A stretch of 9,388 bases of DNA from Oceanospirillales bacterium (GTDB lineage Bacteria > Pseudomonadota > Gammaproteobacteria > Xanthomonadales > SZUA-36). Each line of letters begins with the position of its first letter. Position 1 is the first letter of the stretch. Location of the stretch: contig QIKG01000171.1 of assembly GCA_003232965.1 (NCBI GenBank), forward strand, positions 1 through 9,388, written 5' to 3'. Below are positions 1-6,518 of this stretch, one piece after another. The position numbers and the translations under genes were made by a program. Under the pieces are notes generated by a model that saw only the letters and a program-made list of their open reading frames with translations, had not been told where the DNA came from and did not search any database.

Positions 1-182
1 GCGCTCCGCTTACCACAACGACTACCATTACTTGCTCGATTATATGGGCATGGGCAATTGCCAGAATAGTTATTGATCGATTGCTGGATAATTTGCTGAC
101 GAATCTCATCATCTGTTATATCCGATGATGAGAATGCCAACTGCGCAAATAAAAACAAAATCAAAACTAATATGCTTTTCAA
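1..182 (-). CDS. Small exported protein with CPCP motif, partial (cut by left edge)
   Basis: Reading the minus strand from a TTG at 182 gives an uninterrupted frame of 60 codons running off the left edge. It begins LKSILVLILFLFAQLAFSSS (first residue initiates as Met), a textbook signal peptide with a Lys, a hydrophobic core and a likely cleavage near residue 18-20. The mature part contains the cysteine-rich stretch NYSGNCPCPYNRASNGSRCG, a pattern I associate with small exported proteins of Gammaproteobacteria; no biochemical role is known to me. The TTG start is supported by an AGAGG Shine-Dalgarno sequence nine bases upstream and the absence of an ATG at the signal peptide. It lies 86 bases downstream of another exported-protein gene on the same strand. 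The C-terminus is missing. Confidence 0.75.
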   Translation of the reverse strand, partial: MKSILVLILFLFAQLAFSSSDITDDEIRQQIIQQSINNYSGNCPCPYNRASNGSRCGKRS

Positions 183-268
183 ATATTACAACCTCTCACA
201 TAGTTCGTGTACTCAGTAAAAATTGGAATGATCCCAAATTTATAATATACAGCACTCACACGGTTGTA

Positions 269-556
269 TTACCAATTTCTATATAGTGAGCTATTATTAG
301 GTGGGTTGTACGTTGGATTGTACGATGGGTTATATCCAGAATATGAATTTCTAGTCCCTAGTTTGCCAGTATAGGGGTTGTAATTCCCTTTTGTAGACCA
401 GTTGTTGTATATATTGCCATCAGGATTAGATCTATAATGTGGTTGTACATATGTTCCGTCACTACGTGTATATCCATTAACAAACACGTCTGCTGATACA
501 ACACCAGAAAGTGTGACCCAGACAAATACCATCCCGATTAATATTTTTGATTTCAT
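269..556 (-). CDS. Small exported protein with NGY-SDGTYVQPHYRS motif
   Basis: 95-residue protein. Residues 1-22 (MKSKILIGMVFVWVTLSGVV then SA) form a signal peptide, so the protein is exported to the periplasm or beyond. The mature N-terminus carries VNGYTRSDGTYVQPHYRS followed by NPDGN and an Asn-Trp-Ser-Thr-Lys-Gly-Asn stretch, a short domain I recognise from many small exported proteins of Gram-negative bacteria, without an assigned function. The C-terminal third is low-complexity, rich in Tyr, Asn, Pro and Ser, with a YNPxYNPxYNPP pattern. There are no cysteines. ATG 556 is preceded by AGAGG nine bases upstream, an excellent ribosome binding site. A promoter candidate lies about 70 bases further upstream. 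Confidence 0.8.
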   Translation of the reverse strand: MKSKILIGMVFVWVTLSGVVSADVFVNGYTRSDGTYVQPHYRSNPDGNIYNNWSTKGNYNPYTGKLGTRNSYSGYNPSYNPTYNPPNNSSLYRNW

Positions 557-626
557 TTTTCAAACACCTCTAATTAGTTAGATTCCCAAGAAGTGAGACC
601 CAAAAAATAACAATCTGATAATTATG

Positions 627-654
627 ACTATACTACTAAATATTTGATTGTCTA
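627..654 (-). promoter_or_regulatory. Candidate sigma-70 promoter for the 269-556 gene
   Basis: On the minus strand TAGACA (649-654) and TATAGT (627-632) are separated by 16 bases, five of six matches each to the -35 and -10 consensus. Transcription would begin near 620 and give a leader of about 60 bases before the ATG at 556. The rest of the 557-830 gap shows no gene; it has only a short GGGG/CCCC hairpin near 734-747. The match is by eye in AT-rich DNA. Confidence 0.4.
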
Positions 655-830
655 CCAATGGAGGCCCTTTTGTTTAGTATTAGTACCCCTTGCTTCATTA
701 AGTCAATAATTAGAGGCGGGCGATTTTGGGGCATACTCCCCCCATAAAGCGTTCGTAATGGGTTGTTTAGATTTAAACAATTAAGCATGTAGCAGAGCAA
801 AGCGGTGCGTAAAGCGTCAACTTGGCCCGC

Positions 831-1127
831 TTATGTGTTTTCTGCATTATTGAACGGCATAATTCTAGCCAAGTCATTTTCTACATTGCCTCCCTGAATA
901 AGGGCAGGCTGTGCCCCAGATGAGCTTCTCTTCTCATCTGCTTCCCTCTGTGCATCGGAAACAGCCTGTACGGCACGTGTATCGTCACCGAGCAAATCTA
1001 CTTCGCTTGCTGCTTTTTCACTTTCTTTAGTGCTTCGTTCATTGCCTTTCGGTGTTCTGGCTTGCTGTTTTTTATTCTCTTGTTTAGTCGTTTCAGTTTT
1101 GCTGATTGCACGGTTAAGTACCTCCAT
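831..1127 (-). CDS. Hypothetical hydrophilic protein, probably disordered
   Basis: 98-residue frame with no recognisable domain. Residues 8-40 are very rich in Lys, Glu, Gln, Thr and Ser and have no hydrophobic core. The middle (AASEVDLLGDDTRAVQAVSD) could form a helix, and the C-terminus (NDLARIMPFNN) is slightly more hydrophobic. There is no signal peptide and no cysteine. The ATG at 1127 lacks a clear Shine-Dalgarno sequence; a TATAAT lies 12 bases upstream (1140-1145), which would give a very short leader if it is a real -10 box, but no good -35 sits at the right distance. It is isolated by more than 100 bases on the upstream side. It could be a genuine small gene or a chance frame. Confidence 0.45.
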   Translation of the reverse strand: MEVLNRAISKTETTKQENKKQQARTPKGNERSTKESEKAASEVDLLGDDTRAVQAVSDAQREADEKRSSSGAQPALIQGGNVENDLARIMPFNNAENT

Positions 1128-1246
1128 TGTTGTTGGGGCATTATAGCTAGGCTACAGTCATCATGCTGTACGTCAAATATACATTGAAAATGTCACTGAT
1201 CCAGTTTGAATACACGGCTAGAGTTATCATTTACCTCTCCTATCTT

Positions 1247-1483
1247 TCATTTACAGAAAATCGCTTCATGCTGCTCAAAGTATAGACTATGTCCGCTAGA
1301 ACATATCCACACATCAGTCCATCCTAAAGTGTTACTACTCTGATGTTCATCCATTTTTGTTCTGTCTACATCAACGAATGAGTCACACTCAAAGCAGTAC
1401 ACCCTCGAATCACGCACTAGCTTGTATATGTCAGACTGAATCATTCTCTGTATCTGGGTTGGAAGGTATAACACTCTATCCAT
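1247..1483 (-). CDS. Small zinc-ribbon-like hypothetical protein
   Basis: 78-residue protein, not recognised. A pair of metal-ligand-like motifs is visible: C30-x2-C33 (YCFEC) and C61-x3-H65 (ICSSGH), separated by about 27 residues, with a final Cys at 77. This spacing suits a small zinc ribbon, although the second knuckle is not a classic CxxC. There is no signal peptide, so it should be cytoplasmic. It starts 21 bases after the stop of a broken gene on the same strand (1505-1765), which suggests the two were once co-transcribed. No strong Shine-Dalgarno sequence precedes ATG 1483 (AGATAAAAGC). Confidence 0.55.
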   Translation of the reverse strand: MDRVLYLPTQIQRMIQSDIYKLVRDSRVYCFECDSFVDVDRTKMDEHQSSNTLGWTDVWICSSGHSLYFEQHEAIFCK

Positions 1484-1504
1484 GCTTTTATCTGCACCAC
1501 GTAG

Positions 1505-1765
1505 TCAGATGGGTAATGCTTTCATGAGTTCTGACTCTTCTTTCGAGTAGCCTACTGACTCTGAATGTTCTAATGCCCACTGGATTACGCTTGCACTGGG
1601 TATCAGAATTTCACACGTATAGGCACTTTCTCCATATACCGGACTGACGATACAGACTTCCTTAAAACCACGTGGGAGAATGTCAAGGTCAGCATGACAA
1701 GTTCATTCATCTTCTTTATTGAGATGTCGTGCATATAAAATAAATTGGGTGCAAGTAGCATTCTA
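1505..1765 (-). pseudogene. Remnant of an unknown gene with an in-frame stop
   Basis: The minus strand here reads as protein-like sequence, NATCTQFILYARHLNKEDE, then TGA (1703-1705), then in the same frame TCHADLDILPRGFKEVCIV and on through about 45 more residues to a stop at 1505. The last residues include IQWALEHSESVGYSKEE. The 65-codon stretch after the TGA has no ATG until near its end. The 5' part is also truncated by a TAG just upstream of NATC. I read this as a gene fragment with a lost start and one nonsense codon. The family is not recognised. A chance open frame is the alternative; its balanced composition and position just before 1247-1483 argue mildly for a remnant. Confidence 0.45.
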
Positions 1766-1780
1766 TCTCTGAGTATAATT

Positions 1781-2545
1781 CTAATTGGGTGGTGTAATTC
1801 CGCACAATCGATAATCTTCGTCAGTCATTACAGGTTTTAAGGTACACTTCGGATTATAAAATTTATTCGGATTCTTCCTGCTCTGATCGTAAAGACTTGG
1901 ATCACCAATTTTTGTGTAAGTCTTTCCTTTTCTCGAACTTTTCTTTGGTACTACTGTGGTTGGTGCATATGGAAAGGGTATAGCAACACCCATTTCATAA
2001 CCCAACGGCTTCCTCTGTTTCTCATACTCAATTCTTTCTTTTTCAGTTCTTACCTTATTAACCCTCTCTTTTTCAATCTTCTCTTTCTCAAGTTTGGCCT
2101 CTTCATATTTTCTCTTTTCTTCAGCTTTTTTGAACTCTATCTGTCTACCTATTTTATTTAAATGAGCAGATTCATCCCTTGAAATTGGTTTTTTACTAGA
2201 AGGATAAAGACTTTCACAAGCAGAGCTTATTATGATTGCCGCTATTCTTTCAGTTTTTTTTGTAATGTTAGATAGCTTGCAGTCTATCGCTTTCTCTTCC
2301 GAAAACTTGTTTGTTTTTACCCATTTACGAAAATCAGCTTCATTACGAATATCTAAAGGTTGTATATATTTAGTCTTATACTTAGCCTTACATGCCCTCT
2401 TTAGTTGTATAGTCGCACCCCTGCTCTCTACATCTGGCAATTTATCTAAAATACACTCTTCATAATTGTCAGGGCTAAACCAGCCAGCCATTGACCCAAA
2501 TGGTAAAAAAAGAATAAATACCATGATATATAAACGATTCTTCAT
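1781..2545 (-). CDS. Exported protein with two Cys-x20-Cys modules and a charged coiled coil
   Basis: 254 residues from ATG 2545; an in-frame GTG at 2551 is the alternative start. Residues 1-20 form a signal peptide (LYIMVFILFLPFGSMA, cleavage before GWF), so the protein acts outside the cytoplasm. Two modules with the same spacing follow: C31 to C52 (CILDKLPDVE...KRAC) and C89 to C110 (CKLSNITKKT...SSAC). Each looks like a pair of helices tied by a disulfide, so this may be an internal duplication. Residues 140-178 are almost all Lys, Glu and Arg and should form a long coiled-coil helix. A proline-rich stretch (IPFPYAPTTVVP, 189-200) follows, then a C-terminal domain with C234 and C248. The function is unknown. 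It lies 44 bases downstream of 2590-3117, probably in one transcript. Confidence 0.75.
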   Translation of the reverse strand: MKNRLYIMVFILFLPFGSMAGWFSPDNYEECILDKLPDVESRGATIQLKRACKAKYKTKYIQPLDIRNEADFRKWVKTNKFSEEKAIDCKLSNITKKTERIAAIIISSACESLYPSSKKPISRDESAHLNKIGRQIEFKKAEEKRKYEEAKLEKEKIEKERVNKVRTEKERIEYEKQRKPLGYEMGVAIPFPYAPTTVVPKKSSRKGKTYTKIGDPSLYDQSRKNPNKFYNPKCTLKPVMTDEDYRLCGITPPN

Positions 2546-2589
2546 TGTCACTTTCTCTAATGATTGAATTCATCAGTTTTTCTTACAGG

Positions 2590-3117
2590 TTACTTGAGAA
2601 TACTTAGCCCCATCGCCGTTCTACCCAAGTTCACGTATGCCTTAGCTTGATCATACTTTGACTGCCTCAGATTTCTATCGCCGGGCGTGCCATGTGGGAG
2701 GTTGTTCAGTAGTTCTATTGCATTTTTAAAATACTTTTCTGCCTCTGGGTTTGATCTTTTACCCATCTTCGATTGGCCGATACTTGCTACAATACGAGCC
2801 ATTTCAAACCTAGCCTCTCTTATTTGTTTGTCGCCTGGTGTCCCATACGGAAGATCTCTAATTAACCTAGCTGACTCTGCAATATATTCACTGGCATCAC
2901 GGCCATACTGCGCTGGCACTGATTCACTGTACGCAGTAGTTTGAACTTCATTTGAGCGATAATAACCTTGTATACCCACAGACTCTATTTCCACCGGATC
3001 GGCCAATGAACAATAATCGCCATACTGCACGCGGCCATCGGCATCTACGCACTTTTCAATTGCATGACTGTATGATGTGAATGGTAACAATATCGTTATA
3101 AGTAGTATTCGATTCAT
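2590..3117 (-). CDS. Exported DUF4124-like protein with duplicated LPxGTPGD module
   Basis: 175 residues. A signal peptide (MNRILLITILLPFTSYSHA, cleaved near residue 19) is followed by EKCVDADGRVQYGDYC, which matches the DUF4124 type of short beta domain found at the N-terminus of many proteobacterial exported proteins. The rest holds two copies of a 42-residue helical module at residues 78-119 and 129-170. They share the pattern Y-x3-A-x2-L-x2-LP-x-GTPGD, a basic stretch, an Ala-rich helix and G-x4-MG. This looks like a pair of TPR-like helical hairpins. Start ATG 3117 is preceded by AGGGG seven bases upstream. A good promoter candidate lies about 40 bases upstream, and 1781-2545 follows closely, so this is probably the first gene of a two-gene operon. 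Its role is unknown; a protein-binding scaffold in the periplasm is a guess. Confidence 0.8.
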   Translation of the reverse strand: MNRILLITILLPFTSYSHAIEKCVDADGRVQYGDYCSLADPVEIESVGIQGYYRSNEVQTTAYSESVPAQYGRDASEYIAESARLIRDLPYGTPGDKQIREARFEMARIVASIGQSKMGKRSNPEAEKYFKNAIELLNNLPHGTPGDRNLRQSKYDQAKAYVNLGRTAMGLSILK

Positions 3118-3153
3118 GACATACCCCTATCGTTCTTAAAAAATATTAAGGTC

Positions 3154-3183
3154 ATTATAGAGAAAGTATAGGATGACTCTTAA
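3154..3183 (-). promoter_or_regulatory. Candidate sigma-70 promoter for the 2590-3117 / 1781-2545 pair
   Basis: On the minus strand TTAAGA (3178-3183) is followed after 18 bases by a perfect TATAAT (3154-3159). A start site near 3147 would leave a leader of about 30 bases containing the AGGGG ribosome binding site of the first gene. The -35 matches consensus at four of six bases. Confidence 0.5.
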
Positions 3184-3245
3184 CTTAACACACCATTTGA
3201 TTGACTAGTTTTTGGGGGTCAAGGTTCTAGCTAGTTACTGACTCA

Positions 3246-3482
3246 CTACTTAGGGCTAGTCGGCAATAGGTCTTTTTCGGTTATTTCATCAAGCTTCATC
3301 TTCTTCTGAAAAAAGACACATGTCATGCGTTCGTATTCTGATTTCGATAGCTTGCGTCCGAAATGTATAGACGCATAGTCCAATGCCATGCGCTTAAGTT
3401 TTTTTATCGAAAGCCCCGAAAGTGGATCCTGTGGTGTTATCTTTTCCTCTAGTTTTGAAATTCTTCGTCTAGTGTCTGACAT
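3246..3482 (-). CDS. Small hypothetical protein coupled to the DUF5681 gene
   Basis: 78 residues, not recognised. The first 15 residues (MSDTRRRISKLEEKI) look like a short coiled coil. The rest is helical and very basic (LSIKKLKRMALDYASIHFGR), with an acidic to basic C-terminus. The start overlaps the end of the upstream DUF5681 gene by 14 bases, and GGAGA lies ten bases before ATG 3482, so the two are co-translated. Small basic partners beside DUF5681 proteins would fit a packaging or DNA-handling pair, but that is inference from position. It is the last gene of the element's core as I can follow it; no clear terminator follows. Confidence 0.65.
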   Translation of the reverse strand: MSDTRRRISKLEEKITPQDPLSGLSIKKLKRMALDYASIHFGRKLSKSEYERMTCVFFQKKMKLDEITEKDLLPTSPK

Positions 3483-3870
3483 TAGCGGTTTTCTCCAATG
3501 ATTCGATTCTTCGTTCTAAGTCGTCAGCAATAGTTAATCTACTTTGCCCTGCAAGCATTGTCATTATCTGAGATCCTTCCGATGGTGTTACCTTACCGGA
3601 TGCCAGCGCATTAAGTAACTGGTTTCCTTTTTCGGTTAAATCACCATTAAGTCTTATTGATACAGCCTCATCCCTTGCACGAATCGATGGAATCAGTTTA
3701 TCCATACAGCATTTCAAAGCAGATGAATCACCTGACAAGGCAAGTTCTATCAGTTTATTTACCAATGCTGGCGCATGAGGATTTAACAACTCGCGCAGTT
3801 CGGTACGCTTATCCTTTGAACCCTTTGGCCTACCAGTTGGATTTCCGCTTTGTCCTTTTTTATATGGCAT
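3469..3870 (-). CDS. DUF5681 domain protein (phage/terminase-associated)
   Basis: 133 residues. The N-terminus YKKGQSGNPTGRPKGSKDK is the signature of the DUF5681 family: a basic, glycine-rich segment common in prophage and island proteins, often placed next to terminase genes and sometimes called terminase small-subunit-like. The rest is helical: residues 24-60 are a LRELLNPHAPALVNKLIELA type helix pair, and the C-terminus LERRIESLEK is coiled-coil-like. In a satellite-type element such a protein could act in DNA packaging, but that role is not proven for the family. The ATG at 3870 has only a distant AGGA. An extended -10 promoter lies about 110 bases upstream, and the next gene overlaps its end. 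Confidence 0.75.
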   Translation of the reverse strand: MPYKKGQSGNPTGRPKGSKDKRTELRELLNPHAPALVNKLIELALSGDSSALKCCMDKLIPSIRARDEAVSIRLNGDLTEKGNQLLNALASGKVTPSEGSQIMTMLAGQSRLTIADDLERRIESLEKTANVRH

Positions 3871-3981
3871 CTACTAATCTATTCCTGTAAATATCAGTAA
3901 TTGCATTAAAATACTACACCACTGCTTTCTGCAGTTCATGGGGATTTCATTTATTAATCCACTCTGTTTATCCATTGTAAT

Positions 3982-3990
3982 ATTATATCA
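3982..3990 (-). promoter_or_regulatory. Extended -10 promoter candidate upstream of the DUF5681 gene
   Basis: The minus strand reads TGATATAAT, a perfect TGnTATAAT extended -10 element, in an AT-rich context. No good -35 is visible at 16-18 bases, which extended -10 promoters can tolerate. It would start transcription near 3975, about 105 bases before the ATG at 3870. The predicted start coincides with an ATG (3975) that opens a 33-codon frame ending at TAG just before the DUF5681 start. Confidence 0.45.
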
Positions 3991-4092
3991 TACTTCTATT
4001 ATCGTTCGTTTTTGTCGATTACGCATGGCTTGGATTTTTTGAAAAAATTGTAGAGGTGGTAATACTCACTTTCTGTTTTTGCAAGAAGTCTG

Positions 4093-4101
4093 CCCCCCCC
4101 C
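4093..4101. repeat. Nine-base C/G homopolymer downstream of ssb
   Basis: Nine consecutive C on the plus strand lie about 30 bases beyond the ssb stop, in a 262-base gap without a convincing gene. Such tracts slip readily during replication and sequencing. Here no open frame crosses it convincingly. Confidence 0.6.
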
Positions 4102-4132
4102 ATCCCATACCCATCATAAAGAAGGGTGGCCT

Positions 4133-4539
4133 TCAACTAAACGCATCCGGTATATCGTCACAGAAATCATCTGGCGCGGCCTTGCCTGGTATCTCGGTGC
4201 GCTTCTTCCCCACCTTCGGTCTGTGGCTGATAATGCTTTCAACCAGCAAGCTGTAACCGTCTAGCTCGCCGCCGCCCTTTGCGGTGTAGGGCTTCTGGGT
4301 GAATTTCCCGTGTACTGGAGGCAGTATCACCCTTACGCACCTGGACAGCCTTTCTGCTGCCTTGCCGAAAGCAACCAACCCTAGCCACAAGGTTTGCTGT
4401 TCCTCTACGTCGCGCCCTGTTACGTCAACCGTCATTGAGGTAATTGCCATCGGTTCACCGTTTACCGTTTACCGTTTACCGTTGTGCGGTTATCTGGATC
4501 GCGTGCTATACGGCCTCTACATGCTAAATCTGCGCTCAT
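4133..4539 (-). pseudogene. ssb: Single-stranded DNA-binding protein gene, frame broken by heptamer repeats
   Basis: The true start is ATG 4539, with AGGAG eight bases upstream. Translation gives MSADLACRGRIARDPDNRTT, then VNGKR and a TAA, the N-terminal beta-strand region of an SSB OB fold. The remaining SSB follows in another frame from 4450: TVDVTGRD, then LWLGLVAFGKAAERLS, which aligns with the WHRVVLFGKLAEVAS region of SSB, then HGKFTQKPY and GYSLLVESI. The acidic tail APDDFCDDIPDAFS resembles the DDIPF tip that SSBs use to recruit partner proteins. The two parts are separated by three tandem CGGTAAA units plus CGGTGAA; with a single unit the frame would be continuous and encode 130 residues. 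A second compensated shift at 4317-4340 replaces the expected VRKGDTAS. The SSB would coat single strands made by the neighbouring primase-like and DUF3631 ATPase proteins. As the sequence stands, only split fragments could be made, perhaps by restart at ATG 4450. Confidence 0.8.
4454..4481. repeat. Heptanucleotide tandem repeat inside ssb (three perfect units plus one variant)
   Basis: The plus strand has TTCACCG then TTTACCG three times in a row; on the coding strand this is CGGTAAA three times then CGGTGAA. The unit length is not a multiple of three, so copy number sets the ssb reading frame. One unit gives an open frame (TTVNGEP), while two or more bring a TGA or TAA into frame. The variant fourth unit encodes the conserved N-G-E-P turn and is likely the ancestral sequence. 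Confidence 0.9.
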
Positions 4540-4630
4540 TGTTTAATCTCCTGGTTGCTCAAAGTAAATTCCTTGTGGTAAGCATCGTGCGCTACAGTAA
4601 GGGCACGAATGCGGATACGGTTAAATATTT

Positions 4631-6118
4631 CTACTTCTTCTTTTTCCTGCTCGTCGCGGGCATCGAATAGGGTCTAGTACCATTAGTAACCCGTGATCGC
4701 CAGCTCAACGCGTGTTCCTCCTTAGCTATGGGGGAATTAGGCGTTACAACGTTACAACCGTTGCTATTGCTGGTTTGTAACGTTGTAACGCTTAATTCCG
4801 GTATATATCTATGGCATACAGACATAACCTTTGTTTTGTAGTACCCGCGCTTAACGTCTCCGAGTCTTACGAGTTCAGGATGAAGCCCGTACCGCTTTAA
4901 GAGAGTTGCTATCTGTCTGTCCTTGATTCGTTTGTCGTCCCGCTCCCTGAAATTGTATTCAGCCCAGGGGGTTTCTGGTAAGCGGCACAACTGGTAAATC
5001 AGGGTTTCTGTGTGAATGCCGGTGTCCATGCAATCCAGTATTTCTTTCATGTCACCCAGTAGACGTAATGCTTTCACTGGCTCGCTCATATCAACCTGTG
5101 AAAACATGCTTAGCTCTGTACGGGCTGGCCAGTCTCCTCCTGACAGTTCGGCTATAGCCATCAAAGGCCGCCATTTATCTGCCTGTCGGTTTCTTACGCT
5201 CATTACAGGATCATGGCTGGCAACCAGTGACCTGTTGTCACTTGCCCATCTGGCCATCATGCGGCCGATGTCTTTTAAGTATTTCTGGTGCTTGCGTTTG
5301 TCATAAATCTCAGAGATTTCATCAACTGCGGCTCTTTCAAGATTGATAACAATGCTCCTGGTGATTGTCGTTGTCGGCAAGTGTTTGTGCATTTCTATAC
5401 CAGCAAGCACAACCGGGCAGTGTGTTGAGAAGATCCTTACTTCGTGATCATCGCCTACACAACGAGGTACGCCGCCGTGTGGCTCCCAGCCGTTATTAAT
5501 CGCTGCAATCAGGTCCGAGTCGTCCCTCAAAAAAACATCGGCCTCATCAATCAGGAATGAAGGCCTTAATGCTTCGGCTAGACGAAAGAAGGGCGCGGGT
5601 TTCATTATCTCAACAGGTTGCGGCTTCGGTATCATGTTACCGACCATGTGCGTCATTAAAACAGTCTTGCCACATTCGGCATCTGGCGCGGTGATTAGCA
5701 GTCGCGGGCTATGGCTGAAAACGTCGTACAAGTGTGCGTGCATCGCCCATAATGCGCAGGCGTCGGCATCAGTCTCACGGATTAACATGTGTCGCATGAT
5801 TGTTTCAGAGGCTATATTCAGCACCTCAAAACCGACAACAGGCTCATGCCACGGGGCAGGGATATAAAGCTTTATTTCCGAGCCTTGCCCGTGTGTTTTC
5901 GTGCCTTTTCTCGCCTTGCGGACCAGGCTATCGAGCACACTTAACCTTTGGATGCCTAATTCATCTGCTGCCTGTTTTCTTTGCTGTTCATATTCAAGTT
6001 CGGGCAATAGAGCGAGCCGTTCAATGGCTTCATCAGCCGTCAATTCTGATAACGATTTTTCCTGCTCTGTGATAATGTCATCAGCAATTGATCCCATGTC
6101 GTCATTATTTTGTTTCAT
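4631..6118 (-). CDS. DUF3631 P-loop ATPase (putative replication helicase-like protein)
   Basis: 495 residues from ATG 6118, chosen because AAGGA lies eight bases upstream; an upstream in-frame start at 6142 adds only eight residues. The central region is a P-loop NTPase of the DUF3631 type. The Walker A-like loop is APDAECGKT (144-152), in which the first Gly is replaced but GKT is kept. The Walker B is SFLIDEAD (187-194), and an arginine in TTTITRSIVINLER (near 254) could serve as a sensor or finger. Residues 396 onward (RERDDKRIKDRQIATLLKRY) are a winged-helix-like C-terminal domain typical of the family, ending in GYYKTKVM. The N-terminal 80 residues are helical and charged. It overlaps the zinc-finger primase-like gene by 14 bases and is followed by ssb, so it is probably the element's replication motor. 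A late Ser-Arg-Lys-Lys-Lys-Lys tail is unusual. Confidence 0.85.
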   Translation of the reverse strand: MKQNNDDMGSIADDIITEQEKSLSELTADEAIERLALLPELEYEQQRKQAADELGIQRLSVLDSLVRKARKGTKTHGQGSEIKLYIPAPWHEPVVGFEVLNIASETIMRHMLIRETDADACALWAMHAHLYDVFSHSPRLLITAPDAECGKTVLMTHMVGNMIPKPQPVEIMKPAPFFRLAEALRPSFLIDEADVFLRDDSDLIAAINNGWEPHGGVPRCVGDDHEVRIFSTHCPVVLAGIEMHKHLPTTTITRSIVINLERAAVDEISEIYDKRKHQKYLKDIGRMMARWASDNRSLVASHDPVMSVRNRQADKWRPLMAIAELSGGDWPARTELSMFSQVDMSEPVKALRLLGDMKEILDCMDTGIHTETLIYQLCRLPETPWAEYNFRERDDKRIKDRQIATLLKRYGLHPELVRLGDVKRGYYKTKVMSVCHRYIPELSVTTLQTSNSNGCNVVTPNSPIAKEEHALSWRSRVTNGTRPYSMPATSRKKKK

Positions 6119-6518
6119 GATATAGATCCTTAAATATCGCACTAATGCGTTTGACGGCTAAGTTTTCTCGGGCGGCGTCTTCAGAGTGAATCTTCCGGCT
6201 GCTATGTCTTGAAGTAATGGCAACATTCAAAACAATTAATTCGTGCAGTAACGCCCGCTCGACATCTCTACGTGGTGGTTTGTTTGCTCGGGTGACGCGA
6301 CACCCGTCAGCAAATAAATCGGTGAGCTGTAACCCCATGGCATCCATTATTTGTTCGGTGGCGCAGCCAGCGAAACAATGAATTAATAACCTGTCGTCGG
6401 CGTCTTTAATCGCCAATGACGGCGTTTTGTCGTCATGCGAGGGACAACAAGCGAGCCATTTGTCTTTTCCGTTATTTTTTACCTTTTCCAGGCGATCCAA
6501 AATTATGTTAAGATTCAT
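6105..6518 (-). CDS. CHC2-type zinc-finger primase-like protein
   Basis: 137 residues from ATG 6518; the frame extends 17 codons upstream to an ATG at 6569, but family members begin like MNLNIILDRLEKV. The first 75 residues form a primase zinc-binding domain: C25-x2-H28 in CCPSHDDKTPSLAI and C48-x3-C52 in LLIHCFAGC, followed by the helix MDAMGLQLTDLF. This domain in DnaG-like and phage primases recognises the start site for primer synthesis. No TOPRIM catalytic domain follows; the rest is a helical segment (ALLHELIVLNVAITSRH) typical of this short family. Catalysis must therefore come from another protein, or this is an accessory DNA-binding subunit. It sits directly ahead of, and overlaps, the DUF3631 ATPase gene. 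The ribosome binding site is weak, so coupling to an upstream frame is possible. Confidence 0.8.
   Translation of the reverse strand: MNLNIILDRLEKVKNNGKDKWLACCPSHDDKTPSLAIKDADDRLLIHCFAGCATEQIMDAMGLQLTDLFADGCRVTRANKPPRRDVERALLHELIVLNVAITSRHSSRKIHSEDAARENLAVKRISAIFKDLYHETK

Noticed and set aside
740..830. Integron attC-like or terminator structure after the 831-1127 gene
   Set aside because: Only short imperfect complementarities (AAGCG/CGCTT, GGGG/CCCC) without the conserved attC core or a T-tract.
1..3245. Second attachment site (copy of the tRNA-Thr 3' end)
   Set aside because: I found no convincing copy of the tRNA 3' terminal sequence anywhere left of the integrase, so the far end is probably outside the window.
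4133..4450. Intact 105-aa gene starting at ATG 4450
   Set aside because: There is no ribosome binding site at 4450, while the missing N-terminal SSB strand with a strong AGGAG lies directly upstream in another frame.
4454..4481. Heptamer repeats as iterons of a replication origin
   Set aside because: Units are only 7 bases, back-to-back, and lie inside the SSB coding sequence, where one unit fits the protein exactly; expansion of coding sequence explains them better.
4056..4670. Plus-strand open frames opposite ssb and the DUF3631 3' end
   Set aside because: They mirror the minus-strand genes, have no ribosome binding sites and show no domain; the SSB signature on the minus strand is clear.
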